DNA from: Terrisporobacter petrolearius
Lineage (GTDB): Bacteria > Bacillota > Clostridia > Peptostreptococcales > Peptostreptococcaceae
Reading direction: 5' to 3' (one strand)
DNA: 64,000 nt
Assembly (NCBI RefSeq): GCF_032598785.1
Contig: NZ_CP102984.1
The translations under genes and the position numbers were made by a program. Shown piece after piece: positions 8,517-17,868 of the stretch. The notes beneath the pieces were generated by a model. That model was not told where the DNA came from, did not search any database, and saw only the letters and a program-made list of their open reading frames with translations. How positions within the stretch are numbered: position 1 is the first letter of the stretch; each line of letters begins with the position of its first letter.

Positions 8517-8717
8517 TTATAATATAGTTATGTTTTCTGCTTGAGGACCTCTAGCACCTTTAACTATATTAAAGCTTACTTTTTGACCTTCTTCTAAAGT
8601 TTTGTATCCATCAGTTTGTATAGCTGAGAAATGAGCGAATACATCTTCTCCACCTTCAACTGTTATAAATCCAAAACCTTTTTCACTATTAAACCATTTT
8701 ACTATTCCGTTAGTCAT
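8517..8717 (-). CDS. Cold-shock domain protein
   Basis: This 66-aa single-OB-fold protein has the two RNA-binding motifs: KGFGFIT (RNP1, residues 13-19) and VFAHFS (RNP2, about 26-31). It starts NGIVKWFNSEKG like CspA/CspB. It binds single-stranded RNA or DNA and acts as an RNA chaperone. A consensus -10 box TATAAT (complement of 8783-8788) gives a leader of roughly 60 bases, shorter than the E. coli cspA leader. The gene is single. Confidence 0.97.
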   Translation of the reverse strand: MTNGIVKWFNSEKGFGFITVEGGEDVFAHFSAIQTDGYKTLEEGQKVSFNIVKGARGPQAENITIL

Positions 8718-8862
8718 ATTAATTCTCCTATCAAAATCTCTTCAAAGACTTTTTTACCATTTTGTATTACTACAATAAGTATATTATAGCACAGTTTGAA
8801 ATAAATAGATACAATAATTATAAAATACTTAATTTTCTATTTTTTCATTAAATTATCAGATG

Positions 8863-9642
8863 TTATTTTAAGCTATTCATCAAATCCTCAAATTCATTAA
8901 AATGAAGTGATTGCATTCCATCTGACAATGCTTCACTTGGATTTGGATGAACTTCTATCATTAAACCATCAGCTCCACATGCCATTGCCGCAAGGGACAT
9001 TGGTTTAACTAGTTCTCTAACTCCCGTTCCATGGCTTGGGTCTACTATTACAGGTAAACCCGTTTCCCTTTGTATAATTGGAACTGCAGCTAGATCAAGT
9101 GTGTTTCTAGTATAGTCGTTGTAAGTTCTTATACCTCTTTCACACATTATGATTTTTTTATTGCCCTCGTAAGCAATATACTCAGCCGCTCCAATCCATT
9201 CACTTATAGTTGCTGAGATTCCTCTTTTTAGCATAACAGGCTTGTCTTGTTTTCCTACTTCCGTAAGTAAACTAAAGTTTTGCATATTTCTTGAACCTAT
9301 TTGAATTATGTCACTTACTGCATAAAGTTTTTCCAAGTCTCTAACGTCCATAAGTTCTGTAATTACAGCTAATTTGGTTTCTTCTTTTACTGCTTTTAAA
9401 ATTTCTAAACCTTCTTCTTTTAGTCCTTTAAATGAGGATGGTGATGTTCTTGGCTTAAAAGCCCCACCTCTAAGTATATTTGCTCCTTGTGATTTAACAA
9501 ATTTAGCAGTCTTTAAAAGTTGTTCATAACTTTCTATTGCACAAGGTCCTGCCATTATTACTTTATCTTTTTTGAATACTATTGTTTTATCACATGAGAC
9601 GACTTCTAAATTTACATCCTCATGGAAAAGTGTTTTTTTCAT
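8863..9642 (-). CDS. aroF: 3-deoxy-7-phosphoheptulonate synthase (DAHP synthase, type I-beta/KDPS group)
   Basis: This 259-aa barrel enzyme condenses phosphoenolpyruvate and erythrose 4-phosphate, the first step of the shikimate pathway. Motifs present are AGPCAIES (about 31-38), GANILRGGAFKPRTSPSSF, IQIGSRNMQN, MLKRGISATISEW and VDPSHGTG. Only about 30 residues precede GPCAIES, so the ferredoxin-like regulatory domain found in longer relatives is missing and feedback inhibition is probably absent. It is the last gene of the pab operon, 38 bases after pabC. It likely raises chorismate supply for p-aminobenzoate. Confidence 0.92.
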   Translation of the reverse strand: MKKTLFHEDVNLEVVSCDKTIVFKKDKVIMAGPCAIESYEQLLKTAKFVKSQGANILRGGAFKPRTSPSSFKGLKEEGLEILKAVKEETKLAVITELMDVRDLEKLYAVSDIIQIGSRNMQNFSLLTEVGKQDKPVMLKRGISATISEWIGAAEYIAYEGNKKIIMCERGIRTYNDYTRNTLDLAAVPIIQRETGLPVIVDPSHGTGVRELVKPMSLAAMACGADGLMIEVHPNPSEALSDGMQSLHFNEFEDLMNSLK

Positions 9643-9680
9643 GAATATTAAGCTCCTTAATCTTTCTTTAGTAAATATAT

Positions 9681-10418
9681 TTATATATAAGATATTATCT
9701 GGTTAAATACTTCATTATTTGAAGGGTAAGCTATTTTATCAATTTGTGATATTTTCATAGCTTTCATTAAACTGTTTGATATAAATGCAAAGTCAAAATT
9801 CTTAATGTCTTCCAGTTTTATTTCTCCTTCTATAACTTCAATATTTAAGTTTTTACAAATATCTAAGATTTTTCTTTTCATTATACCATTTAAAATGGGT
9901 AACTCGCCATGTGGAGTATAAATTTTATCATCTTTTATAAAAAATATATTACTCATAGAACATTCTAATATAATATTTTCATAATTTACAAATAATCCAT
10001 CGTCAAAATTATTTTCAGTAGCATATTTTTTAGTATAAATATTTTCATAGTAATTTGTAGTTTTATGCTTATATATTATACTATCTCCTCTTTTTATAGG
10101 AGATATTGTTAGCTTAAATCCTTTTTTGTAAATTTCTTCATTATAAGTTATAGGTCTAGTAGAAATATTATAACCTTCATCAAATACAGTTATTCTTAAT
10201 CCTTTGTTTTTTATTTTATTATCATCTATATAATTTAAAATAGACTGTGTTAAAAACTCCTTATGATATTTAATATTCATATTTAGTGACTCAATAGATT
10301 TAAACATTCTATTCATATGTAAATGTAAATCAATAGGACCATCTTCTATCTTTATTGTTTCAAATAAGCCAATACCAAATTTACTTAGCTCACTATTAAA
10401 ACTTACACTATTCTTCAT
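9681..10418 (-). CDS. pabC: 4-amino-4-deoxychorismate lyase
   Basis: This 245-aa protein is a class IV PLP enzyme. It carries the lysine region KHKTTNYYEN and the block NIILECSMSNIFFIKDDKIYTP, followed by LPILNGIMKRKIL, which is the pattern of aminodeoxychorismate lyases and branched-chain or D-amino-acid transaminases. The position right after pabB (11-base overlap) decides for the lyase, which splits aminodeoxychorismate into p-aminobenzoate and pyruvate for folate synthesis. It is a little shorter than the typical 270 aa. Confidence 0.85.
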   Translation of the reverse strand: MKNSVSFNSELSKFGIGLFETIKIEDGPIDLHLHMNRMFKSIESLNMNIKYHKEFLTQSILNYIDDNKIKNKGLRITVFDEGYNISTRPITYNEEIYKKGFKLTISPIKRGDSIIYKHKTTNYYENIYTKKYATENNFDDGLFVNYENIILECSMSNIFFIKDDKIYTPHGELPILNGIMKRKILDICKNLNIEVIEGEIKLEDIKNFDFAFISNSLMKAMKISQIDKIAYPSNNEVFNQIISYI

Positions 10419-11757
10419 AGTAACCTCTTAAGGCCCTCATTATAGACTGAGCTTTATCAAGAGTTTCTTGATATTCTTCTCTTGGGTCGGAACCCCATGT
10501 CATCCCACCACCTACTTGAAAATACACATCATCTTCTTTTTTTATAACAGTTCTTATGGCTATATTTAAATCCATATCTCCATTAAAACCAATATAACCA
10601 ATAGAACCTGTGTATGCATTTCTTTGAGTTGGCTCTAGTTCATCTATAATTTCCATCGCTCTAATTTTTGGTGCTCCAGTTATTGATCCTCCTGGGAAAG
10701 TGGCTTTTATTGCATCTACTGCATCTTTGTCCTCATCTAACTCTCCTACTACTGTTGCAACTAAATGATTTACATTTGCATAGGGCTCTATAACAAATAG
10801 CTCTGGTACTTTAACACTTCCTATTTTTGATATTCTTCCTATGTCGTTTCTCTCTAAATCTACTATCATAAGTAGCTCGGCCTTGTCTTTTTCGCTATTT
10901 CTCAATTCTTCTTGAAGTTTCAAATCTTCTTCTTTGTTTTTACCTCTAGGTCTAGTTCCTTTTATTGGTCTTGTTTCTAATTTTTTGTCCATACATTTTA
11001 TGAATCTCTCTGGAGAATTTGATAAAATATTAAAATCATCAAAATTTAAGTATGCTCCAAAAGGTGCAGGACTTACTTTTCTCAAGTCTCTATATAATTC
11101 ATAGCTGGATAAAGTAGTTTTCCCACTAAATCTTTGTGTTAAATTAGCTTGATAAATATCTCCATTTTTTATATATTGTCTAACTTTTTCAACTGAATTT
11201 TCAAATTCTTTTTTTGTAAAATTAGATTTAAGCTTTGTTGGAGACACTTCTTTTTCTTCATAGCAAATTGGGTTTACTCCATTTATTTCAGCTTCATCAA
11301 TTTTATTTTCAATATTTAAAACTAAATTTTCTTCTTTTTTCACATCTAAATCTGGTGTAGCTATATATGTTTTTTCTTTTAAGTGATCCACTACTATTAC
11401 ACTATCATATAAACCAAAGTACAAATCATAACCATTTAAATCGTCTTTTGCACTTCTTGGTAGTTTTTCTATGTAATTTCCCAAATCATAAGACAAATAA
11501 CCTACAGCTCCTCCTATAAAAGGAAGCTGCGTCTTATTTTCTACTTTATATTTATTTAACTCCTCTTGTAAAAAATCAAGTGGGTTTTCATTGCTGTTTT
11601 TATATTTTAAAGTTTTAAATGGATTACTACTAATAAAAGAATATCTGCCTAATTTATTTTTATCCATAGCACTATCTAAAATAAAACTATCTTTTTCATC
11701 TTTAAATATGGTAAATATCTCAAAAGCACTTAGTTTTGTATTAATTTCTTTTATCAT
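10408..11757 (-). CDS. pabB: Aminodeoxychorismate synthase component I
   Basis: This 449-aa chorismate-using enzyme has a C-terminal catalytic domain with RQYIKNGDIYQANLTQRF, then PIKGTRPRG and FPGGSITGAPKIRAMEIID. The PIKGT lysine marks PabB; anthranilate synthases have PIAGT. The protein aminates chorismate with ammonia from PabA to give 4-amino-4-deoxychorismate. It begins seven bases after the pabA stop and overlaps pabC, consistent with tight co-expression. Confidence 0.94.
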   Translation of the reverse strand: MIKEINTKLSAFEIFTIFKDEKDSFILDSAMDKNKLGRYSFISSNPFKTLKYKNSNENPLDFLQEELNKYKVENKTQLPFIGGAVGYLSYDLGNYIEKLPRSAKDDLNGYDLYFGLYDSVIVVDHLKEKTYIATPDLDVKKEENLVLNIENKIDEAEINGVNPICYEEKEVSPTKLKSNFTKKEFENSVEKVRQYIKNGDIYQANLTQRFSGKTTLSSYELYRDLRKVSPAPFGAYLNFDDFNILSNSPERFIKCMDKKLETRPIKGTRPRGKNKEEDLKLQEELRNSEKDKAELLMIVDLERNDIGRISKIGSVKVPELFVIEPYANVNHLVATVVGELDEDKDAVDAIKATFPGGSITGAPKIRAMEIIDELEPTQRNAYTGSIGYIGFNGDMDLNIAIRTVIKKEDDVYFQVGGGMTWGSDPREEYQETLDKAQSIMRALRGYYEE

Positions 11758-11764
11758 TTTACGC

Positions 11765-12343
11765 TCATATCCTTTCTCTAGCTTCTTTTATAAAGTTTCT
11801 AAGTATTTCATGACCTTGCTGTGATAAAATAGCTTCTGGATGAAATTGTACCCCTTCTATAAGATAGTTTTTGTGTCTCAGACCCATTATCTCACCTTCT
11901 TTTGTCAAAGCAGTTATTTCCAAATCATGCGGCAAATTTTCTTTGTCTACTACTAAAGAATGATATCTTGTTACATTTAGTGGGTTGTTTAAATCTTTAA
12001 ATACACCTTTATTGTTATGTTTTATAGCATGAACTTTTCCATGTACAGGCTCCAATGCTTTTACTACCTTTGCTCCAAAAACATGTCCTATAGTTTGATG
12101 ACCTAAGCATATACCAAGGATTGGCTTTCTTCCTTTAAAATGATTTACAACATCTATACATATTCCGGCCTCCACAGGCGAACATGGCCCTGGAGATAAA
12201 ACTATTATTTCTGGATTTAAAGTTTCAATTTCTTCTAACGTTATTTCTTTGTTTCTTTTTACTACGATTTCTTCTCCTAATTCTCCTATATATTGAACTA
12301 GGTTATATACGAATGAATCGTAGTTATCAATCATAAGAATCAT
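11765..12343 (-). CDS. pabA: Aminodeoxychorismate/anthranilate synthase glutaminase
   Basis: This is a class I glutamine amidotransferase of 192 aa from the ATG at 12343, which sits behind GGGGGAGGT. The in-frame ATG at 12373 would add ten residues and has no such site. Motifs: MIDNYDSFVYNLVQY at the N-terminus, LSPGPCSP, the nucleophile block GICLGHQTIGH, and the His/Glu block GVQFHPEAIL. It supplies ammonia to PabB; in many Firmicutes the same protein also serves TrpE. It is the first gene of the pab operon. Confidence 0.94.
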   Translation of the reverse strand: MILMIDNYDSFVYNLVQYIGELGEEIVVKRNKEITLEEIETLNPEIIVLSPGPCSPVEAGICIDVVNHFKGRKPILGICLGHQTIGHVFGAKVVKALEPVHGKVHAIKHNNKGVFKDLNNPLNVTRYHSLVVDKENLPHDLEITALTKEGEIMGLRHKNYLIEGVQFHPEAILSQQGHEILRNFIKEARERI

Positions 12344-12521
12344 GTAAATACCTCCCCCTAATGAAATGTGCATTTTTTAACAATCATCAATATAATTATA
12401 GTATAGTTTTGCCTTTAATGTGTTTATATGTTTAAATTTGTTACAAATGATTTTTTTATCTTATTTTCTTTGCAAACATTTCACATAAACAATTTTCTAT
12501 ATACATATAATTTTCAACTTA

Positions 12522-12546
12522 AAAAGGAGCCCTTTAGGCTCCTTTT
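12522..12546. terminator. Intrinsic terminator of the ABC exporter operon
   Basis: AAAAGGAGCC-CTTTA-GGCTCCTTTT is a perfect 10-bp stem with T-runs on both strands. It lies past the stop of the permease at 12568 and in front of the pab promoter region. It is the third copy of the GGAGCC hairpin in the window. Confidence 0.9.
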
Positions 12547-12567
12547 AATCTAAATAAATACATAATT

Positions 12568-13737
12568 TTAACTACTAAATCTTTTTTGTTTCATAATCAC
12601 AAGAGCAACTGCCAGTATGGCTATTGCAAATCCAAGTACAATAAGCATGCTGTAAATTATAGGAGTTACATTTGTGTCAGTAAAATTCACCAATACTGAA
12701 ATTTCTTCATTTGCTTTTACATACCAGTAAGTAGGGTTAAATTTTGCTATAGAAATTACTGTTTTTCCCAGGAATTCCTGTGGTACAAATACTCCACTTA
12801 TAAAACAACATCCTAAAGATACCACATTGGCTGCTGCCGACATTGCACTTCTAGTTTTAATCAAGGTAGAAATAAATAGACCTACACTTAGGGCTGCTAA
12901 AGTAAATATAAATGAGTTTACTAAAAATAAAACTCCATTCATACTAAACATGTAACCTTTGTACATTATGAAACTTGCTAATATCATAATTAACCATGCC
13001 ACAACTGCATAACTAATATTACCTAAGACTAGCTGAAAATTCAAACTTCTCATTGTTAATGCAGAAGATAAATTTCTCATTTTTAAATCTTTGTTTTCAA
13101 ATGTTAACATAACTGCTGTTACTCCAAGTATTAATATTGCAAATATGGAATAAGCCAAATAGTTATAATAATTTTTGCATCCTGAGTTGCTTACATATCC
13201 ATTTTCATAAGTACTTACATTTACTTTTGTGCTATAGTCCAAATCCTCACTTATATACTTTACAAGTTCTGACTGAGATATATTATCTATAGCTAAAGTA
13301 TATGTTTTTGCAGTATTTAAATATCTATTTACTAAATTGTCTATATAAACTTCACTAACTGAATTTGGCCTTGTATTTTTTTCAATAGTTACTTTTTCAC
13401 TATTATTTAATATCTTTTGTGTAAATCCTTTTGGTATAGTTACTATATACTCTGCTTCTCTAAAATAAAGCGCATCTTGTAAATCTTCTTTTGTCTTTCC
13501 TATATCCACAATATTTGTATTCGTCTTAAGGTATTCTTTTAAGCCATTTACAACTTTTGAATCTTCATCTTTATTTATAAATGCTATATTTACTTTTGTA
13601 TCTTCAAAATTTATATCATTTGGATTTTGCTTTGAATTTCCAAGTGCTATGGCAAATACTACAAACACTACCATGTATATTGAAAGTTGACCTAAGTTTT
13701 TACGAATAACTTTGAAAAAAGCTTTATAAACTTGCAT
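12568..13737 (-). CDS. ABC-2 type permease (second permease of exporter)
   Basis: This 389-aa protein has a first membrane helix at about residues 15-35, a large extracytoplasmic domain to about 190, then five more helices. This is the ABC-2/YhgE-type exporter fold, with the conserved SVGLFISTLIKTRSAMSAAAN block. It overlaps the upstream permease by 14 bases and has AAGGGGG before its ATG. Together with the permease at 13724 and the ATPase at 14880 it should form a heteromeric exporter. The substrate is unknown; drugs, antimicrobial peptides or lipids are plausible. Confidence 0.85.
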   Translation of the reverse strand: MQVYKAFFKVIRKNLGQLSIYMVVFVVFAIALGNSKQNPNDINFEDTKVNIAFINKDEDSKVVNGLKEYLKTNTNIVDIGKTKEDLQDALYFREAEYIVTIPKGFTQKILNNSEKVTIEKNTRPNSVSEVYIDNLVNRYLNTAKTYTLAIDNISQSELVKYISEDLDYSTKVNVSTYENGYVSNSGCKNYYNYLAYSIFAILILGVTAVMLTFENKDLKMRNLSSALTMRSLNFQLVLGNISYAVVAWLIMILASFIMYKGYMFSMNGVLFLVNSFIFTLAALSVGLFISTLIKTRSAMSAAANVVSLGCCFISGVFVPQEFLGKTVISIAKFNPTYWYVKANEEISVLVNFTDTNVTPIIYSMLIVLGFAIAILAVALVIMKQKRFSS

Positions 13738-14866
13738 ATTTTTGCCCCCTTAAAACTAAGTATGTGATTCCACCACATATTATAGATAAAACACAAAGTA
13801 ATCCTATATTTATAAAATACTTAGTTGCACTATCGTAATAGTATAGTGAATAAAATGAGTCTGCTATTAGATTTACAGGATTTATATAACTTAGTATAGG
13901 CATTTTTGAGTTTACAATATATTTCATTTTGTCGTACATCATGCCTGATAAAAATGACATAGTCATAGTTGCCCCTACTAATATACCTACCTTCACTCCC
14001 TCTGATTTTTTTAGCGCTACTCCTAAACATGTTCCAAAGGATACTCCTGTAATAGTTCCTATAACACATGCTAGTAATATATATCCTATCTGATTTGAAA
14101 AACTTACTTTTAGTACAAAAGAAAGATAGGCCATAAGAACTCCAATATCAAATAATTGAACTGTTGTCGCAGCTGCCATAGATGACATAAATACTTTTAG
14201 TTTATGGGTTGGAGCTACACTAACTCTAGCTCCCTGTGGAGATTGATTAGCTTGAATTTGAGATATTTCTTTAAGCCCTAAAAATCCTCCATATAAACAA
14301 GCCATTGCAATAAGTGTGTAAAAATAATTTATACTTTCGTTCATGGAAGTTTTGTTTATTGCCACTTCTTTAATATAATCCGTTTTTTTGAATAAGTTAT
14401 CTGCACCAATACTTTCTATTGCCATTGGATTTTCTTTTAAAATTCTTTTTATTGTAGATTCTGTTTGTTTGTATTCATCTACAAAACTCTTTATTATAGT
14501 TTGGTTTATTCCACTATCTTTTACTACTATTTCTATATTTTTATCTAAATATAAATATCCATCTATTTTATTATTATCTAATAAGTCCTTTGCATTAGCT
14601 TCTGATGTGTATTTTGTATTAAATAAAGGATCATCACTTTCTCCCACGGAAACTGAGTTTACAACATCTATAAACTCTTTATTATCACCTTCTTTATCCT
14701 TTACAATAGCTATGTTAACTGCTGAAAAATCTTCAGCACTTGAAAGATTAGAAAGAGATAGATTAAATAGTGTTGCTAATAATATGGGAAATAATAATGT
14801 CCAAAACATCATATTCTTATCTCTTATAATACATTTAAGCCTATATTTATAATTATGAATAAACAA
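13724..14866 (-). CDS. ABC-2 type permease (first permease of exporter)
   Basis: This 380-aa protein is laid out like its partner: one N-terminal helix (MFWTLLFPILLATLF), an extracytoplasmic domain of about 150 residues, then five helices. The start is a TTG at 14866 behind AAGGGGGGAG; no ATG is well placed. It starts 13 bases after the ATPase stop. The divergent two-component system at 16016-17730 is the likely controller. Confidence 0.85.
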   Translation of the reverse strand: MFIHNYKYRLKCIIRDKNMMFWTLLFPILLATLFNLSLSNLSSAEDFSAVNIAIVKDKEGDNKEFIDVVNSVSVGESDDPLFNTKYTSEANAKDLLDNNKIDGYLYLDKNIEIVVKDSGINQTIIKSFVDEYKQTESTIKRILKENPMAIESIGADNLFKKTDYIKEVAINKTSMNESINYFYTLIAMACLYGGFLGLKEISQIQANQSPQGARVSVAPTHKLKVFMSSMAAATTVQLFDIGVLMAYLSFVLKVSFSNQIGYILLACVIGTITGVSFGTCLGVALKKSEGVKVGILVGATMTMSFLSGMMYDKMKYIVNSKMPILSYINPVNLIADSFYSLYYYDSATKYFINIGLLCVLSIICGGITYLVLRGQKYASL

Positions 14867-14879
14867 TTTTTCTCCCCCC

Positions 14880-15812
14880 TTAATCCCTTAGTGCTTTTCC
14901 TGTAATTTCTAAGAAAACATCATTTAATGTGGGTGGTTCTGAATAAATTTTACCTATTTGCACATTATTTTTTCTTAGATAATCTATTACAATGGATAAG
15001 TTATTTTTTCCTTTACTTGATTTAACTACTAGATAATTATCCTTGTATTTTACATAGGTTACATTTGGTAATTCCTTTAGGCCTTTTATAACTTCTTCTT
15101 CTATTTTGAAAGTTTCAACTGTAATTGTTTCTCCGCAATTTATCATTTTTTTTAATTCTTCACTAGTTCCTGTTGCTATTACTTTTCCCTTATCCATAAT
15201 TGAAATATTTGTACAGATTTGTTCTACTTCTTCCATATAATGAGATGTGTATACAATAGTAGCTCCTTCTTTATTTAACTTTTGTATTCCTTCCAAAATA
15301 TTGTTTCTGCTTTGAGGATCTACTGCTACTGTTGGCTCATCTAAAATTATTAGCTTTGGTCTATGGGCTACTCCACAAGCTATATTTAACCTTCTTAGTA
15401 GTCCTCCACTTAATTTTTTAGGATAAAATTTTTTATATTCATCAAGTCCAACAAATTCTATTGCATCATTAACATATTTTTTTCTAAGATTCTTATCTGA
15501 AATGTATAAACCACAGAAGTAATCTATATTTTCATATACTGTTAGCTCTTCAAATACAGCCACATTTTGCATTATTACTCCTATGTTTCTTTTTATATCA
15601 TAAGCTTCTGGACTCATTGTTTTTCCATAAATCTCTATATCACCTTTGTCGTATTCTAATAAAGATAATATACAATTTATTGTTGTACTTTTTCCTGAAC
15701 CATTTGGTCCTAAAAGTCCAAAGACTTCTCCTTCTTTCACTTCTAAATTTAAATGATCTAGCGCCAATAAATCATCATATCTTTTAACAAGGTCTTTAAC
15801 TTTTATAATCAT
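14880..15812 (-). CDS. ABC transporter ATP-binding protein
   Basis: This 310-aa ATPase has Walker A GPNGSGKST (about 35-43), the Q-loop in NIGVIMQNV, a signature written LSGGLLRRL, Walker B LIILDEP, and the switch His in TSHYMEE. The final 90 residues form the DUF4162-like extension typical of ABC-2 drug or antibiotic exporters. It is the first gene of the operon, with GGAGG before the ATG, divergent from the sensor kinase. Confidence 0.93.
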   Translation of the reverse strand: MIIKVKDLVKRYDDLLALDHLNLEVKEGEVFGLLGPNGSGKSTTINCILSLLEYDKGDIEIYGKTMSPEAYDIKRNIGVIMQNVAVFEELTVYENIDYFCGLYISDKNLRKKYVNDAIEFVGLDEYKKFYPKKLSGGLLRRLNIACGVAHRPKLIILDEPTVAVDPQSRNNILEGIQKLNKEGATIVYTSHYMEEVEQICTNISIMDKGKVIATGTSEELKKMINCGETITVETFKIEEEVIKGLKELPNVTYVKYKDNYLVVKSSKGKNNLSIVIDYLRKNNVQIGKIYSEPPTLNDVFLEITGKALRD

Positions 15813-16015
15813 ATTTATTCCTCCATAAACCTTTTATTTAAGCAACAGATTTGCCTTATTTAAATTTTCATTTTAACTTTTCATACTATTATTGTATTAA
15901 ATTTTCATGTAATGAATAAGTGACTAGGCTCCAAAACACATATGACAAATGTAATAATTTTATTGTTGCAATATGAATCTAATGATAAAATCATTTTAAG
16001 AGATTGTGAATTGAG

Positions 16016-17095
16016 GTGATTATACTGAGTAATAAATTAATTGATAAGGTTATAATCTTATTTATTTGTTTATCAATTTATTTACATAATGTGGCTAATA
16101 CTTATTTAGTTGTACCCATACTTATATGTGTATTTTTAAGTTCAATCATTAGTTATAGAGAAAGTGACAAAGTCTTAATTACACTGTCTATTTTTTTCTT
16201 AATTTTATGTTTTTTTAATTTAGACTATTTATTTTTTATTCCACTTATGTGCTATGACTTATTTTCATATAAGATAAAGTGGTTATGGCTAGTCCTAATT
16301 TTTCCTATTATAATATATAGTTTTGAAATAAGTCCTTCATCCATATTTTTAATACTTGCTTATACTTTTATTAGCTATACCCTAAATTACCGTACTAAAT
16401 CTTATGAAAATATTAAGAAAAATTATTATTATATAAGTGATAGTGCCAATGAGCTTTCTATGAAATTCGAAAACAAAAACAGAGAGCTTTTAGAAAAGCA
16501 AGATTATGAAGTTAATTTGGCTACTCTTAGAGAACGTAATAGAATTGCTAGAGATATTCACGATAATGTTGGCCATTTACTTTCTAGATGTATTCTTCAA
16601 ATTGGAGCACTTTTAGCTATAAATAAAGATGAAAATATTGATTTGAATCTTAGACTTGTAAAAGATACTTTGTCGGAAGCTATGGATAGTATTAGAAGTA
16701 GTGTTCATGATTTACATGAAGATGCTGTTGATCTTCAAGTTGAGATCCAACAATTAGTTGATAGTTTTGAGTTTTGCTCCATAAAACTTGATTATGATTT
16801 AGAATCAAATCCCATAAAGAAAATAAAATATAGTTTTATTTCCATAACAAAAGAGGCTTTATCTAATATTATAAAACACTCCAATGCTACGGAAGTTTCT
16901 ATTTTCCTTCGTGAGCATCCATCTCTATATCAGCTTGTTATTCATGATAACGGAAGTAACATTAATTATAATAGTGAAAATGGAATCGGCATAAAAAATA
17001 TAAAAGATAGAATTGCTTCCGTTAATGGAAGTTTGAATATAAGTACTGATAGTGGTTTTAGGATTTTTATTTCTGTTCCTAAAAAATTAGATTAG
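16016..17095 (+). CDS. NarL-type sensor histidine kinase
   Basis: This roughly 359-aa kinase has about six N-terminal membrane helices up to residue 125 and no obvious extracellular domain. A short coiled coil leads to the HisKA_3 dimerisation block RERNRIARDIHDNVGHLLS, with the phospho-accepting His near residue 181. The ATPase domain has the N-box TKEALSNIIKHSNA and G-box NGIGIKNIKDR. It resembles DesK/LiaS-type sensors. The start is uncertain. GTG at 16016 lies inside the only good ribosome-binding site (GAGGTGAT, 16013-16020), so translation may begin at CTG 16025. The response regulator follows 14 bases later. Confidence 0.93.
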   Translation: MIILSNKLIDKVIILFICLSIYLHNVANTYLVVPILICVFLSSIISYRESDKVLITLSIFFLILCFFNLDYLFFIPLMCYDLFSYKIKWLWLVLIFPIIIYSFEISPSSIFLILAYTFISYTLNYRTKSYENIKKNYYYISDSANELSMKFENKNRELLEKQDYEVNLATLRERNRIARDIHDNVGHLLSRCILQIGALLAINKDENIDLNLRLVKDTLSEAMDSIRSSVHDLHEDAVDLQVEIQQLVDSFEFCSIKLDYDLESNPIKKIKYSFISITKEALSNIIKHSNATEVSIFLREHPSLYQLVIHDNGSNINYNSENGIGIKNIKDRIASVNGSLNISTDSGFRIFISVPKKLD

Positions 17096-17109
17096 AAAGG
17101 ATGTAAAAT

Positions 17110-17730
17110 ATGCGTGTATTAGTTGTTGATGATGATAAATTAGTATGTGTTTCTCTAAAAACCATACTTGAAGTTGAAAATGATATAGAGGTGGTGGCAA
17201 CTGGATGTAGCGGGAATGAGGCTATCGATCTTTATCATAAATTAAATCCAGATATCCTGCTTATGGATATTCGTATGGATGGTTTGACTGGACTTGAAGC
17301 AGCCCAGACTATTTTAAAAGAAGATAGTAATGCTAAAATACTATTTTTGACTACTTTTTCTGATAATGAATATATAATCAGGGCTTTAAATATTGGTGCC
17401 AAGGGTTATATTATAAAACAAAATTTTGAGTGTATAGTACCATCACTAAATGCAGTTCACGCTGGCCAAAATGTTTTTGGTGATGATATTATTTCTAAAA
17501 TCCCTTCTCTTCTTGATAATTCTAATTCTACTGATTTCTCTAAATTTGGAATTACCCAAAAAGAGCTGGAGGTTATTACTCTTATAGCTGAAGGTCTTAG
17601 TAACAAGGAAATTGCTAATATTCTTTTTTTAAGTGAAGGTACTGTTAGAAATACCCTTAGCAATATTCTACAAAAGTTAAACTTGAGAGATAGAACCCAG
17701 GTAGCTATTTTTTATTATAAAAACTTATAA
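17110..17730 (+). CDS. NarL/LuxR-family response regulator
   Basis: This 206-aa protein has a receiver domain with the acidic pair DDD (7-9), phospho-acceptor D53 (LLMDIRMDG), a Thr in FLTTFSD and the Lys in KGYIIKQ. The C-terminal LuxR helix-turn-helix includes ITQKELEVITLIAEGLSNKEIA and GTVRNTLSNIL. It pairs with the kinase upstream and probably activates the divergent ABC exporter at 12568-15812. The operator cannot be picked out with confidence. Transcription ends at the hairpin at 17787-17832. Confidence 0.95.
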   Translation: MRVLVVDDDKLVCVSLKTILEVENDIEVVATGCSGNEAIDLYHKLNPDILLMDIRMDGLTGLEAAQTILKEDSNAKILFLTTFSDNEYIIRALNIGAKGYIIKQNFECIVPSLNAVHAGQNVFGDDIISKIPSLLDNSNSTDFSKFGITQKELEVITLIAEGLSNKEIANILFLSEGTVRNTLSNILQKLNLRDRTQVAIFYYKNL

Positions 17731-17786
17731 AATCTCAGCCAAGGACCTTGGTCAAATAATATTATAATATCCTAATAAATAAAATA

Positions 17787-17832
17787 GGCCCTATAAAGTA
17801 AGACACATAAAATGTGCTACTTGTATAGGGCC
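17787..17832. terminator. Long bidirectional terminator hairpin
   Basis: GGCCCTATA (17787-17795) pairs with TATAGGGCC (17824-17832), and inner segments AAGTA/TACTT and CACAT/ATGTG extend the stem. It separates the convergent response regulator and peptide transporter genes. Confidence 0.8.
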
Positions 17833-17868
17833 CTCTTTAATTTATCATAAAATTAAACTAATTTAATA

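Noticed and set aside
8718..8862. Long cold-shock RNA thermosensor in front of csp
   Set aside because: The -10 box puts the transcript start only about 60 bases upstream, and I see no cold-box or extended fold.
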